A stretch of 64,000 bases of DNA from Glycomyces lechevalierae. Its GTDB lineage: Bacteria; Actinomycetota; Actinomycetes; Mycobacteriales; Micromonosporaceae. Positions within the stretch are counted from its first letter, which is position 1. Every line of letters begins with the position of its first letter. The notes under the pieces are model-generated. The model was given only the letters and a program-made list of their open reading frames with translations, was not told where the DNA came from and made no database searches. Where the stretch lies: NCBI RefSeq assembly GCF_027622945.1, contig NZ_JAPZVQ010000012.1, positions 62,001-126,000 on the forward strand, given 5' to 3'. The position numbers and the translations under genes are program-made. Below are positions 8,283 to 17,012 of this stretch, in pieces.

Positions 8283-9724
8283 CGCTCCTGGCCGCCGTCG
8301 ACCTCGGCGCGTCCTCGGGGCGCGTCATGGCCGCGCACCTGCGCGAGGGCCGGATCGAGCTGACCGAGACCGCCCGGTTCCCCAACCGCGCGGTGACCGT
8401 GCGCGGGCGACTGTACTGGGACGTGCTCGGCCTGTGGGCCGGGATCCTCGAGGGCCTGCGGGCGCTCGACGGACCGGTCTCGGTGGGCGTGGACTCGTGG
8501 GCGGTCGACTACGGCCTCGTCGGCGACGACGGGCACCTGGTCGCCAACCCGGTCTGCTACCGCGACGCCCGCAACGCCGCCGCGAAGACCGAGATCCTCG
8601 AGCGCGTGGGTGCCGCAGAGCTGTTCGCGGCCACGGGGATCCAGCCGCAGCCGTTCAACACGCTGTTCCAGTTCGCCGCCGAGACGACGAGCGCCCGCCG
8701 GGCGCTCCTCATCCCGGACCTCATCGGGTACTGGCTCTCGGGCGTCCCGGCGTGGGAGGCGACCAACGCCTCCACGACGGGGCTGGTCGACCTCGCGACC
8801 GGGGACTGGTCCGGGGCGTTGGCGGAGCGGATCGGGCTCGACCTGGGCCTGCTCGGGCCGGTCACGCCGACCGGGACGGTGCTCGGCCCGGTGCTGCCGG
8901 AGGTCGCCGCGGCGACCGGCCTGGCCGCCTCGACGCAGGTGATCGCGACCGCGAGCCATGATACGGCCGCCGCCGTCGCGGCCGTCCCCTACGGGACCGA
9001 GCATGCCGCGTACATCTCGTGCGGCACCTGGTCGCTCGTGGGCGTCGAACGCGACACCCCGATCACCACGCCTGCGGCGTTGGATGCGGGGTTCACGAAC
9101 GAGCGCGGCGCGGACGGGTCGATCCGGTTCCTGCGCAACGTCGCCGGCCTGTGGCTGCTCAACGAGTCGATCGCGACCTGGCGGCTCCAAGGCCACGACA
9201 TCGACCTGGCCGGGCTCCTCGCGGAGGCGGCGCGGGTCGAGCGGCTGCGGTCGGTCGTCGACCCCGACGACGCCCGGTTCGCCGACCCCGGCGACATGCC
9301 CGAGCGGATCCGCTCGTACTGCGCCCAGACCGGCCAGCCTGTGCCCGGCACGCCGGCGGAGGTGGCGGCGTGCGTGCTCGACTCGCTCGCGCTCGCCCAC
9401 CGGAGTGCGGTCGAAGGGCTCGAGGCCCTGACCGGGGACGGGGTCGAGGCGATCCACGTCGTCGGCGGCGGCGCGAACAACGGCCTGCTGTGCCAGTTGA
9501 CGGCCGACGCCACCGGCCGGGCCGTCCTGGCCGGGCCCGACGAGGCGACCGCCTTGGGCAACGCCCTCGTCCAGGCTCAGGCGCTCGGCCTGATCCCGCC
9601 CGGGCCCGAGGCCCGGCGCGCGGTCGCCCGCGCCTCCGCCCGCCCGCGCCGGTACGAACCCCGAGGGCCGCAGGCCCCGTGGGGGCGTGCGGCGGCGCGG
9701 CTCCAGCCCGCCCGCGTCGCCTGA
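8279..9724 (+). CDS. rhaB: L-rhamnulokinase
   Basis: The 481-residue FGGY-family kinase phosphorylates L-rhamnulose at C1 with ATP. It shows the N-terminal phosphate loop AAVDLGASSGRV, a central ASHDTAAAVAAVPY, the ISCGTWSLVGVE signature of rhamnulokinases and the C-terminal HVVGGGANNGLLCQ. The GTG start overlaps the preceding stop codon (GTGA). With the isomerase and aldolase it completes L-rhamnose breakdown to dihydroxyacetone phosphate and lactate. Confidence 0.93.
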   Translation: MTLLAAVDLGASSGRVMAAHLREGRIELTETARFPNRAVTVRGRLYWDVLGLWAGILEGLRALDGPVSVGVDSWAVDYGLVGDDGHLVANPVCYRDARNAAAKTEILERVGAAELFAATGIQPQPFNTLFQFAAETTSARRALLIPDLIGYWLSGVPAWEATNASTTGLVDLATGDWSGALAERIGLDLGLLGPVTPTGTVLGPVLPEVAAATGLAASTQVIATASHDTAAAVAAVPYGTEHAAYISCGTWSLVGVERDTPITTPAALDAGFTNERGADGSIRFLRNVAGLWLLNESIATWRLQGHDIDLAGLLAEAARVERLRSVVDPDDARFADPGDMPERIRSYCAQTGQPVPGTPAEVAACVLDSLALAHRSAVEGLEALTGDGVEAIHVVGGGANNGLLCQLTADATGRAVLAGPDEATALGNALVQAQALGLIPPGPEARRAVARASARPRRYEPRGPQAPWGRAAARLQPARVA

Positions 9725-9757
9725 TGCGGCGCAAGCGAACTCCATAGATCCCGAAGG

Positions 9758-9774
9758 CCCGCCCCTCGGGCGGG
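9758..9774 (+). terminator. Hairpin between catabolic and transport genes of the rhamnose operon
   Basis: CCCGCCC/GGGCGGG with a CTC loop forms a perfect 7-bp stem in the 79-bp gap before the binding-protein gene. There is no clear U-run. It may be a partial terminator or an mRNA-stabilising element that sets different levels for catabolic and transport genes. Confidence 0.45.
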
Positions 9775-9803
9775 ACCCCTCTTATTAGAAGGAGCAATCA
9801 ACG

Positions 9804-11099
9804 ATGATGCGCAACCCTCACGGCCTCCGACGCCGTTCACTCCTCACCGGCGCTTCGGCGGCCGCGGTCCTCGCCGCTGCCGCCGCCTGCGGCGACGACG
9901 GCCCGGCCGGCACCGCCGACGACCCGATCGAGATCAGCTTCGAATGGTGGGGCGACGCGACCCGCGCCGAGATCACCAAAGAGGCCATCGCCCTGTTCGA
10001 GCAGAAGAACACCGGCATCAAGGTCAAGACCAACTTCGCCGACTTCCCGGCGTACTGGGAGGGCATGACCGGCCGCATGGCCTCGCAGGACCTGCCCGAC
10101 GTGTTCCAGATGGACTACTCGCGGCTGCGCCAGTTCGGGTCCACCGGGCTGCTGCTGCCCCTCGAAGGCGTCGTCAAGACCGACGACTTCCGTGAAGGCT
10201 TCCTGGAGACCGCGAAGCTGGACGGCAAGCTCATCGCGGTCCCGGCCGCGGGCAACACCCTCGGCCTGATCTACCGCGCCGACTGGTTCGAGGCGCACGG
10301 CGTCACCCCGCCCGCCCCCGGCTACAGCTGGGACCAGTACAAGGCCGACATCGCCACGGTCACCGCCGGTCTCGGCGGCGGCAAGTGGGGCGGCGGCGAC
10401 TGGGCCGGCCAGTACCACTTCATGGAGCTGTGGCTGCGTCAGCAGGGCGGCTCGTTCTACACCGAGGACGGCAAGGAACTCGCGTTCGACCAGGCGAAAC
10501 TCGCCGAATGGTGGCAGACCACGGCGGACCTGTACGCCGCCGGCGACGTCCCCCCGGTCGAGACCACCATCGAATGGACCGAAGGCGGCCTCGTCCAGGA
10601 CCTCCTCGCCTCCGAGATCGGCTGGGACAACTTCATGCCCGGCTCGGCCCCGGTCGTCGAGGAGAACGGCGGCACCCTCGCGCTCGCCGCGCCGCCGTCG
10701 CTGGACCCGGCCAACCTCGGCCTGTACCTCAAGCCGTCCATGCAGCTGGTCATCTCGGCCGCGACCGAGCAGGCCGAGGCCTCGGCGAAGCTCATCGACT
10801 TCCTCCTCGGCGACCCCGAGGCCGTCAAGATCCTCGGCACCAACCGCGGCATCCCGGCCACCAACGCCGGCCTGGAGAACGTCGAGCTCGACCCGTACGC
10901 GCAGGCCGTGCTCGACTACGAGGCGTCGGTCTCGCAGTACCTGACCACGCCGCCCCCGGCCCCGCCGGCCGCGACCGGCGCCGTCGAAGTCAAGTTCGGC
11001 GAGCTGTACCAGCAGGTCCAGTACGGCGAGATGACCCCCGCCGACGCCGCCGAGCTGTTCTTCACCGAGGCCGCGACCCTCCTGGCCAACGAGCAGTAA
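9804..11099 (+). CDS. Sugar ABC transporter substrate-binding lipoprotein (family 1)
   Basis: The 431-residue lipoprotein starts with a basic, twin-arginine-like segment (LRRRSLLTG) and a lipobox ending AAAACGDD, so Cys about residue 29 would be lipidated and the protein anchored outside the membrane. The rest resembles family 1 extracellular solute-binding proteins (IEISFEWWGDATR, later QDLPDVFQMDYSRLRQF). AGAAGGAG precedes the ATG. Its place directly after rhaB suggests L-rhamnose or rhamnose-containing oligosaccharides as ligand, which is inference. Confidence 0.9.
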   Translation: MMRNPHGLRRRSLLTGASAAAVLAAAAACGDDGPAGTADDPIEISFEWWGDATRAEITKEAIALFEQKNTGIKVKTNFADFPAYWEGMTGRMASQDLPDVFQMDYSRLRQFGSTGLLLPLEGVVKTDDFREGFLETAKLDGKLIAVPAAGNTLGLIYRADWFEAHGVTPPAPGYSWDQYKADIATVTAGLGGGKWGGGDWAGQYHFMELWLRQQGGSFYTEDGKELAFDQAKLAEWWQTTADLYAAGDVPPVETTIEWTEGGLVQDLLASEIGWDNFMPGSAPVVEENGGTLALAAPPSLDPANLGLYLKPSMQLVISAATEQAEASAKLIDFLLGDPEAVKILGTNRGIPATNAGLENVELDPYAQAVLDYEASVSQYLTTPPPAPPAATGAVEVKFGELYQQVQYGEMTPADAAELFFTEAATLLANEQ

Positions 11100-11119
11100 C
11101 CACTTAAGGAATCGTCACC

Positions 11120-12109
11120 GTGTCAGCTTCTCCCTCCACGACCGCGCCACCCGCGGCGACAGGGGCCGAAGCGCCGCCCGCGGGCGGGAGCCGGGGGGCG
11201 GCCAAGCGCCGCACCCCGATCTCCCGCCGCGGCGAGCGGCTCGTCGGCTACACCTTCATGACCCCCTGGATCATCGGGTCCCTCGTCTTCACCGTCGGAC
11301 CCATGCTGTGGTCGCTGTACCTCTCGTTCACCGACTACCACCTGCTCCTGGGCGGCGAGTTCATCGGCGTGGAGAACTACACGGCGATGCTCGACGACCC
11401 CATGTTCGCGCGGGCCGTCAAGGTCACCCTCATGTACGTGCTGCTCGCCGTGCCGCTCAAGCTCGTCGCCTCCCTCGCGGTCGCGATGCTGCTGACGCAG
11501 TCGCGGCGCGGCATCGGCTTCTACCGGGCCGCGTTCTACATGCCCTCGCTCATCGCCATGAGCGTCGGCATCGCGATCGTCTGGAAGGCCCTCTTCGCCG
11601 GCGGCGGCCCCCAGGACCAGTTCATGTCCTGGTTCGGGTGGGAGGGCGGCGGGTTCATCGGCAACCCGTCCGTCTCGATCCTCATGCTCGTCCTGTTGAG
11701 CGTGTGGACGTTCGGCGCGCCGATGGTCATCTTCATGGCCGGGCTCCTCCAGGTCCCCGGCGAACTCCACGAAGCGGCCGAAGTGGACGGCGCCGGGAGA
11801 TGGCACCGGTTCGTGCACATCACGATCCCGATGCTCTCCCCGGTCATCTTCTTCAACGTGCTCATGGAGACCGTGCACGCGTTCCAGCTGTTCGGGCCCG
11901 CGTTCATCATCGGCGGCACCGCCGGCGGCCCGGCCTGGTCGACCCTGTTCTACACCGTGCGGATCTACGCGCTCGCGTTCGTGGACCTGCGCATGGGCTA
12001 CGCCTCCGCGTGGGCGTGGGTCCTCGTGCTCGCCGTCGGCGTGGTCACCCTGGTCATGTTCCGCGCCGCCAAGAACCTCGTCTACTACGCGGGGGAGGAC
12101 AACCGATGA
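11120..12109 (+). CDS. Sugar ABC transporter permease (MalF-like)
   Basis: The 329-residue membrane protein has a cytoplasmic N-terminus of about 40 residues, six predicted helices and the inner-membrane permease signature EAAEVDGAGRWHRFVHITIPM, which contacts the ATPase. The GTG start has AAGGA upstream. It overlaps the next permease gene by 4 nt (ATGA). No ATPase gene is present in the operon. Many actinomycetes use a shared ATPase (MsiK) encoded elsewhere for such importers. Confidence 0.92.
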   Translation: MSASPSTTAPPAATGAEAPPAGGSRGAAKRRTPISRRGERLVGYTFMTPWIIGSLVFTVGPMLWSLYLSFTDYHLLLGGEFIGVENYTAMLDDPMFARAVKVTLMYVLLAVPLKLVASLAVAMLLTQSRRGIGFYRAAFYMPSLIAMSVGIAIVWKALFAGGGPQDQFMSWFGWEGGGFIGNPSVSILMLVLLSVWTFGAPMVIFMAGLLQVPGELHEAAEVDGAGRWHRFVHITIPMLSPVIFFNVLMETVHAFQLFGPAFIIGGTAGGPAWSTLFYTVRIYALAFVDLRMGYASAWAWVLVLAVGVVTLVMFRAAKNLVYYAGEDNR

Positions 12110-13029
12110 CCGCCACCACCGCCGCCGAGCCGATCGACGGCTCGCAAGCGTCGCCGAAGGTGCCGCGCGTGATCGCCCGCAAGCGGCGCACCGCGGGTTC
12201 GCGGCTCAAATCCGTGATCTGGCACCTCGCCCTCCTGGCCGTCCTCGTGGTCGTCCTCTACCCGGCGTTCTGGGTCCTCACCGCCTCGGTCAAACCCAAC
12301 GCCGAGATCCTCACCTCCATCTCCCCGATCCCCACCTCCATCACCTGGGAGCACTTCGCCAGCGCCTTCGACGGCATGGCGGGGGTGCCGCTGTGGCGGT
12401 TCTTCTGGAACTCGTTCGTGATCGCCGCGCTGTCGGTGGTCGGGATCGTCGCGTCCTGCTCGATCACGGCGTATGCGCTGGGGCGGTTGGAGTTCCCGGG
12501 TCGCAAGGCCATGTTCGCCGTCGTGATCGCGACGCTGCTGCTGCCCGGTCAGGTCATGCTCATCCCGCAGTACCTGATCTTCTCGGAGATGGACGTGGTC
12601 AACACGATCTTCCCGCTCGTCATCGGGAAGTTCCTGGGCCTGGACGCGTTCTTCGTGTTCATGTACGTGCAGTTCCTGCGCGGCATCCCGCGCGAGCTGG
12701 ACCAGGCGGCGACGATCGACGGGGCCGGGCACTTCCGGATCTTCTTCTCGATCATGCTGCCGCTGCTGCGGCCGGCGATCGTGACGTCGTCGATCTTCAC
12801 GTTCATCTGGTCGTGGAACGACTTCATGGGGCCGCTGATCTACCTGCACGAGATCGAGAAGTTCCCGATGCCGCGGCTGCTGCAGTCGTACAACAACACC
12901 GAGGCGGTCTCGAACTACGGCGGGATGATGGCGATGACGCTGCTGTCGCTGCTGCCGGTGGTGCTGTTCTTCCTGGTGTTCCAGAAGTTCCTCATCAAGG
13001 GCATCGCGACGTCGGGTGTGAAGGGCTAG
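12106..13029 (+). CDS. Sugar ABC transporter permease (MalG-like)
   Basis: The 307-residue partner permease has about six transmembrane helices and the signature ELDQAATIDGAGHFRIFFSI in the loop that docks on the ATPase. With the preceding genes it forms a carbohydrate importer lacking its own ATP-binding subunit. Third-codon bases switch from C-rich to G-rich near 12375 inside the gene. It is followed 1 nt later by the YesL-like gene, so the two are co-transcribed. Confidence 0.92.
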   Translation: MTATTAAEPIDGSQASPKVPRVIARKRRTAGSRLKSVIWHLALLAVLVVVLYPAFWVLTASVKPNAEILTSISPIPTSITWEHFASAFDGMAGVPLWRFFWNSFVIAALSVVGIVASCSITAYALGRLEFPGRKAMFAVVIATLLLPGQVMLIPQYLIFSEMDVVNTIFPLVIGKFLGLDAFFVFMYVQFLRGIPRELDQAATIDGAGHFRIFFSIMLPLLRPAIVTSSIFTFIWSWNDFMGPLIYLHEIEKFPMPRLLQSYNNTEAVSNYGGMMAMTLLSLLPVVLFFLVFQKFLIKGIATSGVKG

Positions 13030-13030
13030 C

Positions 13031-13642
13031 GTGGCCGCGGTGACGACCCGCAGGAGGCAGGCGTTCGGCGAGGGGTTCGCGCTCCTGGCCGAATGCCTGC
13101 TGACCGGGGTGTGGCTGGTGCTCGCGGCGGTGCCGGTGGTGACGCTGCCGGCGGCGCTGGCGGCGGCCGCGCGGCATGTGGCGGCGCATGTGGACGGCGA
13201 GGCGACCGGCTGGGGCGGTTTCTGGGCGGATTTCCGGACGGCGTGGCGGGAGTCGTGGCGGGCGGGCCTGGCCGTGGCCGGCGCGGGGCTGCTGCTGGTG
13301 CTGAACCTGGTGGTGCTCGCGCAGAAGGGGGTGCCGGGGCGTCCGGGTTTCGCCCTGGCGACGTTCCTCGTGGCGGGTCTGGCGGTGACGGTGCTGCTGC
13401 GGGCGGGCGCGGCGTGGGCGCCGGGGGAGCGGTGGCGGTCGCTGTTCACCGGGGCTCTGCATGAGACGCGGGACGACGTGTCGGGGACGGGGATCCTCCT
13501 CGGCGGTGTCGCGGTGCTGGCGGCGTGCGCGTGGGCGTTGTGGCTGCTGGTCGTGCCGATGAGCGGGTGCCTGGTCGGTGCGGCGGTGGCGGTGCGGCGG
13601 CGGCGTGCGGCGCGTGAGGCCGAGGAGCGCCGCGGCGCCTGA
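13031..13642 (+). CDS. YesL-like DUF624 membrane protein
   Basis: The 203-residue protein has four to five hydrophobic helices. It resembles the YesL/DUF624 family, whose genes commonly accompany carbohydrate ABC importers (for example the rhamnogalacturonan locus of Bacillus subtilis). Its role there is not firmly known; help in transporter assembly or function has been suggested. The GTG start follows the permease stop by 1 nt and a terminator follows, marking the end of the rhamnose operon. Confidence 0.65.
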   Translation: MAAVTTRRRQAFGEGFALLAECLLTGVWLVLAAVPVVTLPAALAAAARHVAAHVDGEATGWGGFWADFRTAWRESWRAGLAVAGAGLLLVLNLVVLAQKGVPGRPGFALATFLVAGLAVTVLLRAGAAWAPGERWRSLFTGALHETRDDVSGTGILLGGVAVLAACAWALWLLVVPMSGCLVGAAVAVRRRRAAREAEERRGA

Positions 13643-13679
13643 TATTCATCATCCGGAGTGCCGCTCGACAGTGCTGCTC

Positions 13680-13715
13680 AACCCTGAGCCGGTCCGCGAG
13701 GGCCGGCTCGGGGTT
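13680..13715 (+). terminator. Terminator of the rhamnose operon
   Basis: A 13-bp stem (one G-U pair; arms 13680-13692 and 13703-13715) is followed by GTTTCCTGT. Confidence 0.85.
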
Positions 13716-14039
13716 GTTTCCTGTCACGTTTTCGCGACGGCTGCCGCACCCGGTGCGTCTCCATTGGATGGTGTTATCCGGTCCCCAACTCGATCGATCG
13801 GCGTACAACGCGTGTAGTGCCGGGAGGGGTGGGCCGTAAATTCCGGGGTACAGGTGTCGGAGGCTCCGGTTAGAATCCAGATACACCCACCGAACCGGAT
13901 CCGCAGAGCCTTCCAGCATCGGGCTCGTGAACGACAGCGCACCGCCCGGCGCACGGTCAGGCGAGGCACCGTCGGGCGAGAGGAGACCGACCCTGGGGTA
14001 CGCGGTCGACCGGCCACGGACCCCGCCGAGAGGACCGCC
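13716..14039 (+). promoter_or_regulatory. Gene-free gap with promoter of the pgsA2-like gene
   Basis: The 324-bp stretch holds no supported gene. TAGAAT at 13871-13876, preceded by GGT (extended -10 look), is the best promoter element. It would give a leader of roughly 155 nt before the TTG start. An upstream in-frame extension of the phosphatidyltransferase ORF through this region is basic and low-complexity and was not used. Confidence 0.45.
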
Positions 14040-14648
14040 TTGAGCAAACCAGCAGCAGCGCCGCTCCCCGGTTGGGGCGTGTGGACGTGGCCCAACCTCG
14101 TCACCGCCGTGCGCCTCCTCGGCATCCCGCTGGTCTGCTATCTCCTGCTGGCCACCCAGTACTACTGGCAGGCCGCGATCATCCTCGCCGTCGGCGGCGG
14201 CACCGACTGGGTCGACGGGCAGCTCGCCCGCCGCCTCGGGCAGGTCTCCAAGCTCGGGCGGCTCCTCGACCCGTTCGTCGACCGGCTCTACATCCTCTCC
14301 TCGCTGCTCATGCTCACGTTCCTGGGACTGCTGCCGTGGCCGTTCACGGTGGCCGTGCTCGCCCGCGAGGCGCTGCTGGTGTCGATCGTCGTGGTCCTGC
14401 GCTGGCACGGGTTCGCGCCGCCCCAGGTGCACTTCCTGGGCAAGTGCGCGACGGCGATGGTGTTCATGTCCTTCCCGGTGCTCGTCGTCGCCGGCCTCGT
14501 GCCCGGCGCCGAAGCGTGGGCCGCGCCCCTGGGCTGGGCGCTGGCGTGGTGGGGCCTGGGCCTGTACTGGCTGGCCGCGATCGTCTATCTGCGCCAGGCC
14601 GCGGGCCTGCTGCGCGCGGGCCGCCCGGAACCGAGCGTGGCCGCTTAG
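14040..14648 (+). CDS. CDP-alcohol phosphatidyltransferase family membrane enzyme (PgsA2-like)
   Basis: The 202-residue membrane protein carries the family motif D-G-x2-A-R-x8-G-x3-D-x3-D in the stretch TDWVDGQLARRLGQVSKLGR followed by LLDPFVDR, which binds CDP-diacylglycerol and metal. It probably makes a phospholipid such as phosphatidylglycerophosphate or cardiolipin; the acceptor alcohol cannot be read. I chose TTG at 14040, with GAGAGGA upstream, because the 62-residue extension before it is Arg-rich and unlike the family. Its place before gcvH, garA and a MerR gene matches the pgsA2-gcvH-garA order of Mycobacterium tuberculosis (Rv1822-Rv1832). Confidence 0.85.
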   Translation: MSKPAAAPLPGWGVWTWPNLVTAVRLLGIPLVCYLLLATQYYWQAAIILAVGGGTDWVDGQLARRLGQVSKLGRLLDPFVDRLYILSSLLMLTFLGLLPWPFTVAVLAREALLVSIVVVLRWHGFAPPQVHFLGKCATAMVFMSFPVLVVAGLVPGAEAWAAPLGWALAWWGLGLYWLAAIVYLRQAAGLLRAGRPEPSVAA

Positions 14649-14726
14649 GTTCGCGCGCTCATGATCACGAGCCGCGGCCCCGCCGCAGGGCGTCCCGGCC
14701 CGGGCGATACGGTCATGATCGTCCGA

Positions 14727-14747
14727 CCCGCCGCACGGCGGGGTTTC
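14727..14747 (+). terminator. Hairpin before gcvH
   Basis: CCCGCC-GCAC-GGCGGG followed by GTTTCCT lies 18 bp before the gcvH start. It may terminate the pgsA2-like transcript or control gcvH. Confidence 0.45.
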
Positions 14748-14764
14748 CTAGATTGGAGCGCCAG

Positions 14765-15142
14765 GTGATTCCGGAGCAACTGCGTTACACGGCGGAGCAC
14801 GAGTGGGTCGAGTCGCAGGGCGGCAGCGTCGTGCGGATCGGCATCACCGACTTCGCCCAGAACGCGCTCGGCGACGTCGTATACGTCCAGCTCCCGGAGG
14901 CAGGCACCGAGGTTCGGGCCGGTGACGTGGTCGGCGAAGTCGAGTCGACCAAGAGCGTCTCCGACGTGTACGCTCCGTTGACCGGTAAGATTCTTTCGTG
15001 CAATGACGAATTGTCGGAATCCCCGGAATTGGTGAACAGCGACCCCTATGCGGCGGGCTGGATGTTCGACATCGAGGTCGAGGATGCCGGCTCGCTCACT
15101 GCTTTGCTCGACGCCGGTGCGTATGCGAAGCTTACGGAGTGA
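14765..15142 (+). CDS. gcvH: Glycine cleavage system H protein
   Basis: The 125-residue lipoyl carrier shuttles the aminomethyl group between the P, T and L proteins. The lipoylated Lys lies in GEVESTKSVSDVYAPL (about K63), and TAEHEWV and GITDFAQNALGDVVYVQLP are typical of the N-terminal half. It starts with GTG, 6 nt after GGAG. The gene for the P protein lies 2 kb downstream under a glycine riboswitch; T and L genes are not in the window. Confidence 0.95.
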   Translation: MIPEQLRYTAEHEWVESQGGSVVRIGITDFAQNALGDVVYVQLPEAGTEVRAGDVVGEVESTKSVSDVYAPLTGKILSCNDELSESPELVNSDPYAAGWMFDIEVEDAGSLTALLDAGAYAKLTE

Positions 15143-15176
15143 CCAGAGGGTCCAGACTTGTAGAAGGTGGCAATCC

Positions 15177-15614
15177 ATGACGCGTTCGAATGACGAGTTC
15201 CCTCCGCCGGATGTGACGGCCACGATGAACCTGTCCGCTCTCCAGGAGAGCGGCGAGGTCGACGCGGAGACGAACGCCGCGAACCTGGCGAGCTCGCTTC
15301 CCGCGGGAACCGCTCTGCTGCTCGTCCGTCGCGGACCGAACGCGGGCGCTCGCTTCCTGCTCAACCAGGAGGTGACCACCTCCGGGCGGCACCCCGATTC
15401 CGATATCTTCCTCGACGACGTGACCGTCTCGCGGCGCCACGCCGAATTCCACCGCGACGCTGCCGGATTCACCGTCCGCGACGTCGGCAGCCTCAACGGC
15501 ACCTATGTCAACCGCGAACGCGTGGAGACCGCGGGCCTCGGCAACGGCGACGAGGTCCAGATCGGCAAGTTCCGCCTCGTGTTCGTCAGCGGCCCCAAAC
15601 TGACCGCGGCCTGA
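15177..15614 (+). CDS. garA: FHA-domain protein, GarA/OdhI homologue
   Basis: The 145-residue protein has a C-terminal forkhead-associated domain (about residues 48-140) with the phosphothreonine-binding pattern SGRHPDSDIF, then VSRRHAEFH and LNGTYVN. GarA/OdhI controls 2-oxoglutarate dehydrogenase and glutamate metabolism, and is switched by Ser/Thr kinases on a conserved N-terminal threonine pair (ETTS in mycobacteria and corynebacteria). Here the matching region reads PDVTATMNLSAL, so threonines are present but the exact motif is changed. The gene lies 34 nt after gcvH, as in mycobacteria. The start is the ATG at 15177. Confidence 0.9.
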   Translation: MTRSNDEFPPPDVTATMNLSALQESGEVDAETNAANLASSLPAGTALLLVRRGPNAGARFLLNQEVTTSGRHPDSDIFLDDVTVSRRHAEFHRDAAGFTVRDVGSLNGTYVNRERVETAGLGNGDEVQIGKFRLVFVSGPKLTAA

Positions 15615-15746
15615 CCGCGCCCGCTCGACCCCCGGCGACCGCCCCACAGGGCGTCGACCGCGAGTAGGCTGACAGTCTCGAGGACCCGCCCGGGGCCACC
15701 CCGGTGCGGGTCCGTTCCAGGAACGGCACCCGTTGGAGGCGTACCG

Positions 15747-16217
15747 GTGCGGATGATGACCGTAGTCGGGGTCCGCGTGGAACTCCCGAGCAACCAGCCC
15801 GTGGTCCTGCTCAAAGAGGCCGAGGGCCACCGGTACCTGCCCATCTGGATCGGCACCGTCGAGGCCGCCGCCATCGCCTACCAGCAGCAGGACGTGCAGC
15901 TCTCCCGTCCGCTCACCCACGACCTCATGCGCGACGTGCTCGACGCGCTCGACGTCACCCTCACCGCCGTCGAGATCACCGAACTGCGCGACACCGTCTA
16001 CTTCGCCGAACTCGTGCTCGACGGCCGCACCCGCGTCTCCTCCCGCTCCTCCGACGCGATCGCCCTCGCCCTGCGCGCCGAGGCCCCGATCTGGTGCGCC
16101 GACGCCGTCCTCGACGAAGCCGGCGTCGTCCTCCCCGACACCCAGGAGGACGAAGTGGAGAAGTTCCGCGAATTCCTCGAAGAGGTCACCCCCGAGGACT
16201 TCGGCGAGAGCCAGTAA
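15747..16217 (+). CDS. Bifunctional nuclease family protein (DUF151)
   Basis: The 156-residue protein matches the DUF151/bifunctional nuclease family (MTVVGVRVELPSNQPVVLL, then LPIWIGTVEAAAIA, then SSDAIALALR). Plant and archaeal members have DNase/RNase activity, while the bacterial role is unknown. The GTG start follows TTGGAGGCGTACC. The homologous gene (Rv1829) sits at the same place between garA and the second MerR gene in M. tuberculosis. The first MerR gene of that cluster (Rv1828) is missing here. Confidence 0.85.
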   Translation: MRMMTVVGVRVELPSNQPVVLLKEAEGHRYLPIWIGTVEAAAIAYQQQDVQLSRPLTHDLMRDVLDALDVTLTAVEITELRDTVYFAELVLDGRTRVSSRSSDAIALALRAEAPIWCADAVLDEAGVVLPDTQEDEVEKFREFLEEVTPEDFGESQ

Positions 16218-16309
16218 CCCCCGCGACCTGCCCGAGCTTTTCTCTCGTTCAGCCCATGGTGGAGGGTCCGGCGGTTACGCTCGGCTTCAACCGACCAGGG
16301 GAGGAAGCC

Positions 16310-16867
16310 ATGGACGCCCACAGTGAACCCGCAGGCCGACCGGCCGTCCCCCCCAGCCAGATCCGCGGCTGGCGCGGCACCGCCGCCTGCCGCGTCGTCG
16401 GCATCTCCTACCGCCAACTCGACTACTGGGCCCGCACCGGACTCGTCGAGCCGTCCATCCGCCGCGCCTCCGGATCCGGCTCCAACCGGCTCTACTCCTT
16501 CCGCGACATCATCGTCCTCAAAGTCATCAAGCGCCTCCTCGACGCCGGCGTCTCCCTCCAGAACATCCGCAAGGCCGTCGAGGCCCTGCGCTCGCGCGGC
16601 GTGAAGGACCTCGCCGAGATCACCCTCATGTCCGACGGCTCCACCGTCTACGAATGCCGCTCCGCCGGCGAGGTCATCGACCTCCTCCGCGGCGGCCAAG
16701 GCGTCTTCGGCATCGCCGTGCGCACCACCGTCACCGAGGTCATGGGCCGCCTCGCCACCCTCCCCGGCGAAGCCCCCGTCAAGACCCCGACCCGGCTGCA
16801 CCCGCCCGAGCAGACCCAGGGACACCACACCGGGGCCGTGCCCGGTCGCCGACGCACCGCCTCCTGA
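16310..16867 (+). CDS. MerR-family regulator (Rv1830-like)
   Basis: The 185-residue protein has an N-terminal winged helix-turn-helix (CRVVGISYRQLDYWARTGLV, then RLYSFRDIIVLKVIKRLLDA) and no C-terminal cysteines, so it is not a typical metal sensor. It corresponds by sequence pattern and location to mycobacterial Rv1830, linked there to central metabolism or cell-division regulation. GGGGAGG lies before the ATG. The glycine riboswitch begins 28 bp after its stop. Confidence 0.85.
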   Translation: MDAHSEPAGRPAVPPSQIRGWRGTAACRVVGISYRQLDYWARTGLVEPSIRRASGSGSNRLYSFRDIIVLKVIKRLLDAGVSLQNIRKAVEALRSRGVKDLAEITLMSDGSTVYECRSAGEVIDLLRGGQGVFGIAVRTTVTEVMGRLATLPGEAPVKTPTRLHPPEQTQGHHTGAVPGRRRTAS

Positions 16868-16895
16868 CCTACCATGGCCCCAGAGCCGCAAAACC

Positions 16896-16982
16896 GGGCG
16901 GGAGAGACCGTGGGCCACACGCGCTACACGGCACCGAAGGGGCAAGTCCCTCGCTTCAAACTCTCAGGTACCAGGACCGCCC
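16896..16982 (+). promoter_or_regulatory. Glycine riboswitch (single aptamer) upstream of gcvP
   Basis: The segment holds the hallmark conserved blocks of the glycine aptamer: GGGAGAGACC near the 5' end, GGCACCGAAGGGGCAA in the middle and AACTCTCAGGTACCAGGACC near the 3' end. P1 is closed by GGGCGG (16896-16901) and CCGCCC (16977-16982). No complete second aptamer follows, so it is a singlet. It should raise P-protein synthesis when glycine is plentiful. Confidence 0.9.
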
Positions 16983-17012
16983 AGGTCAGGCCGCTCTGAA
17001 GCCGGTCCCAGG

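Noticed and set aside
16983..17012. Second glycine aptamer after the first
   Set aside because: The segment after P1 lacks the conserved core blocks (no second GCACCGAAGG or CTCTCAGG) and is too short before gcvP.
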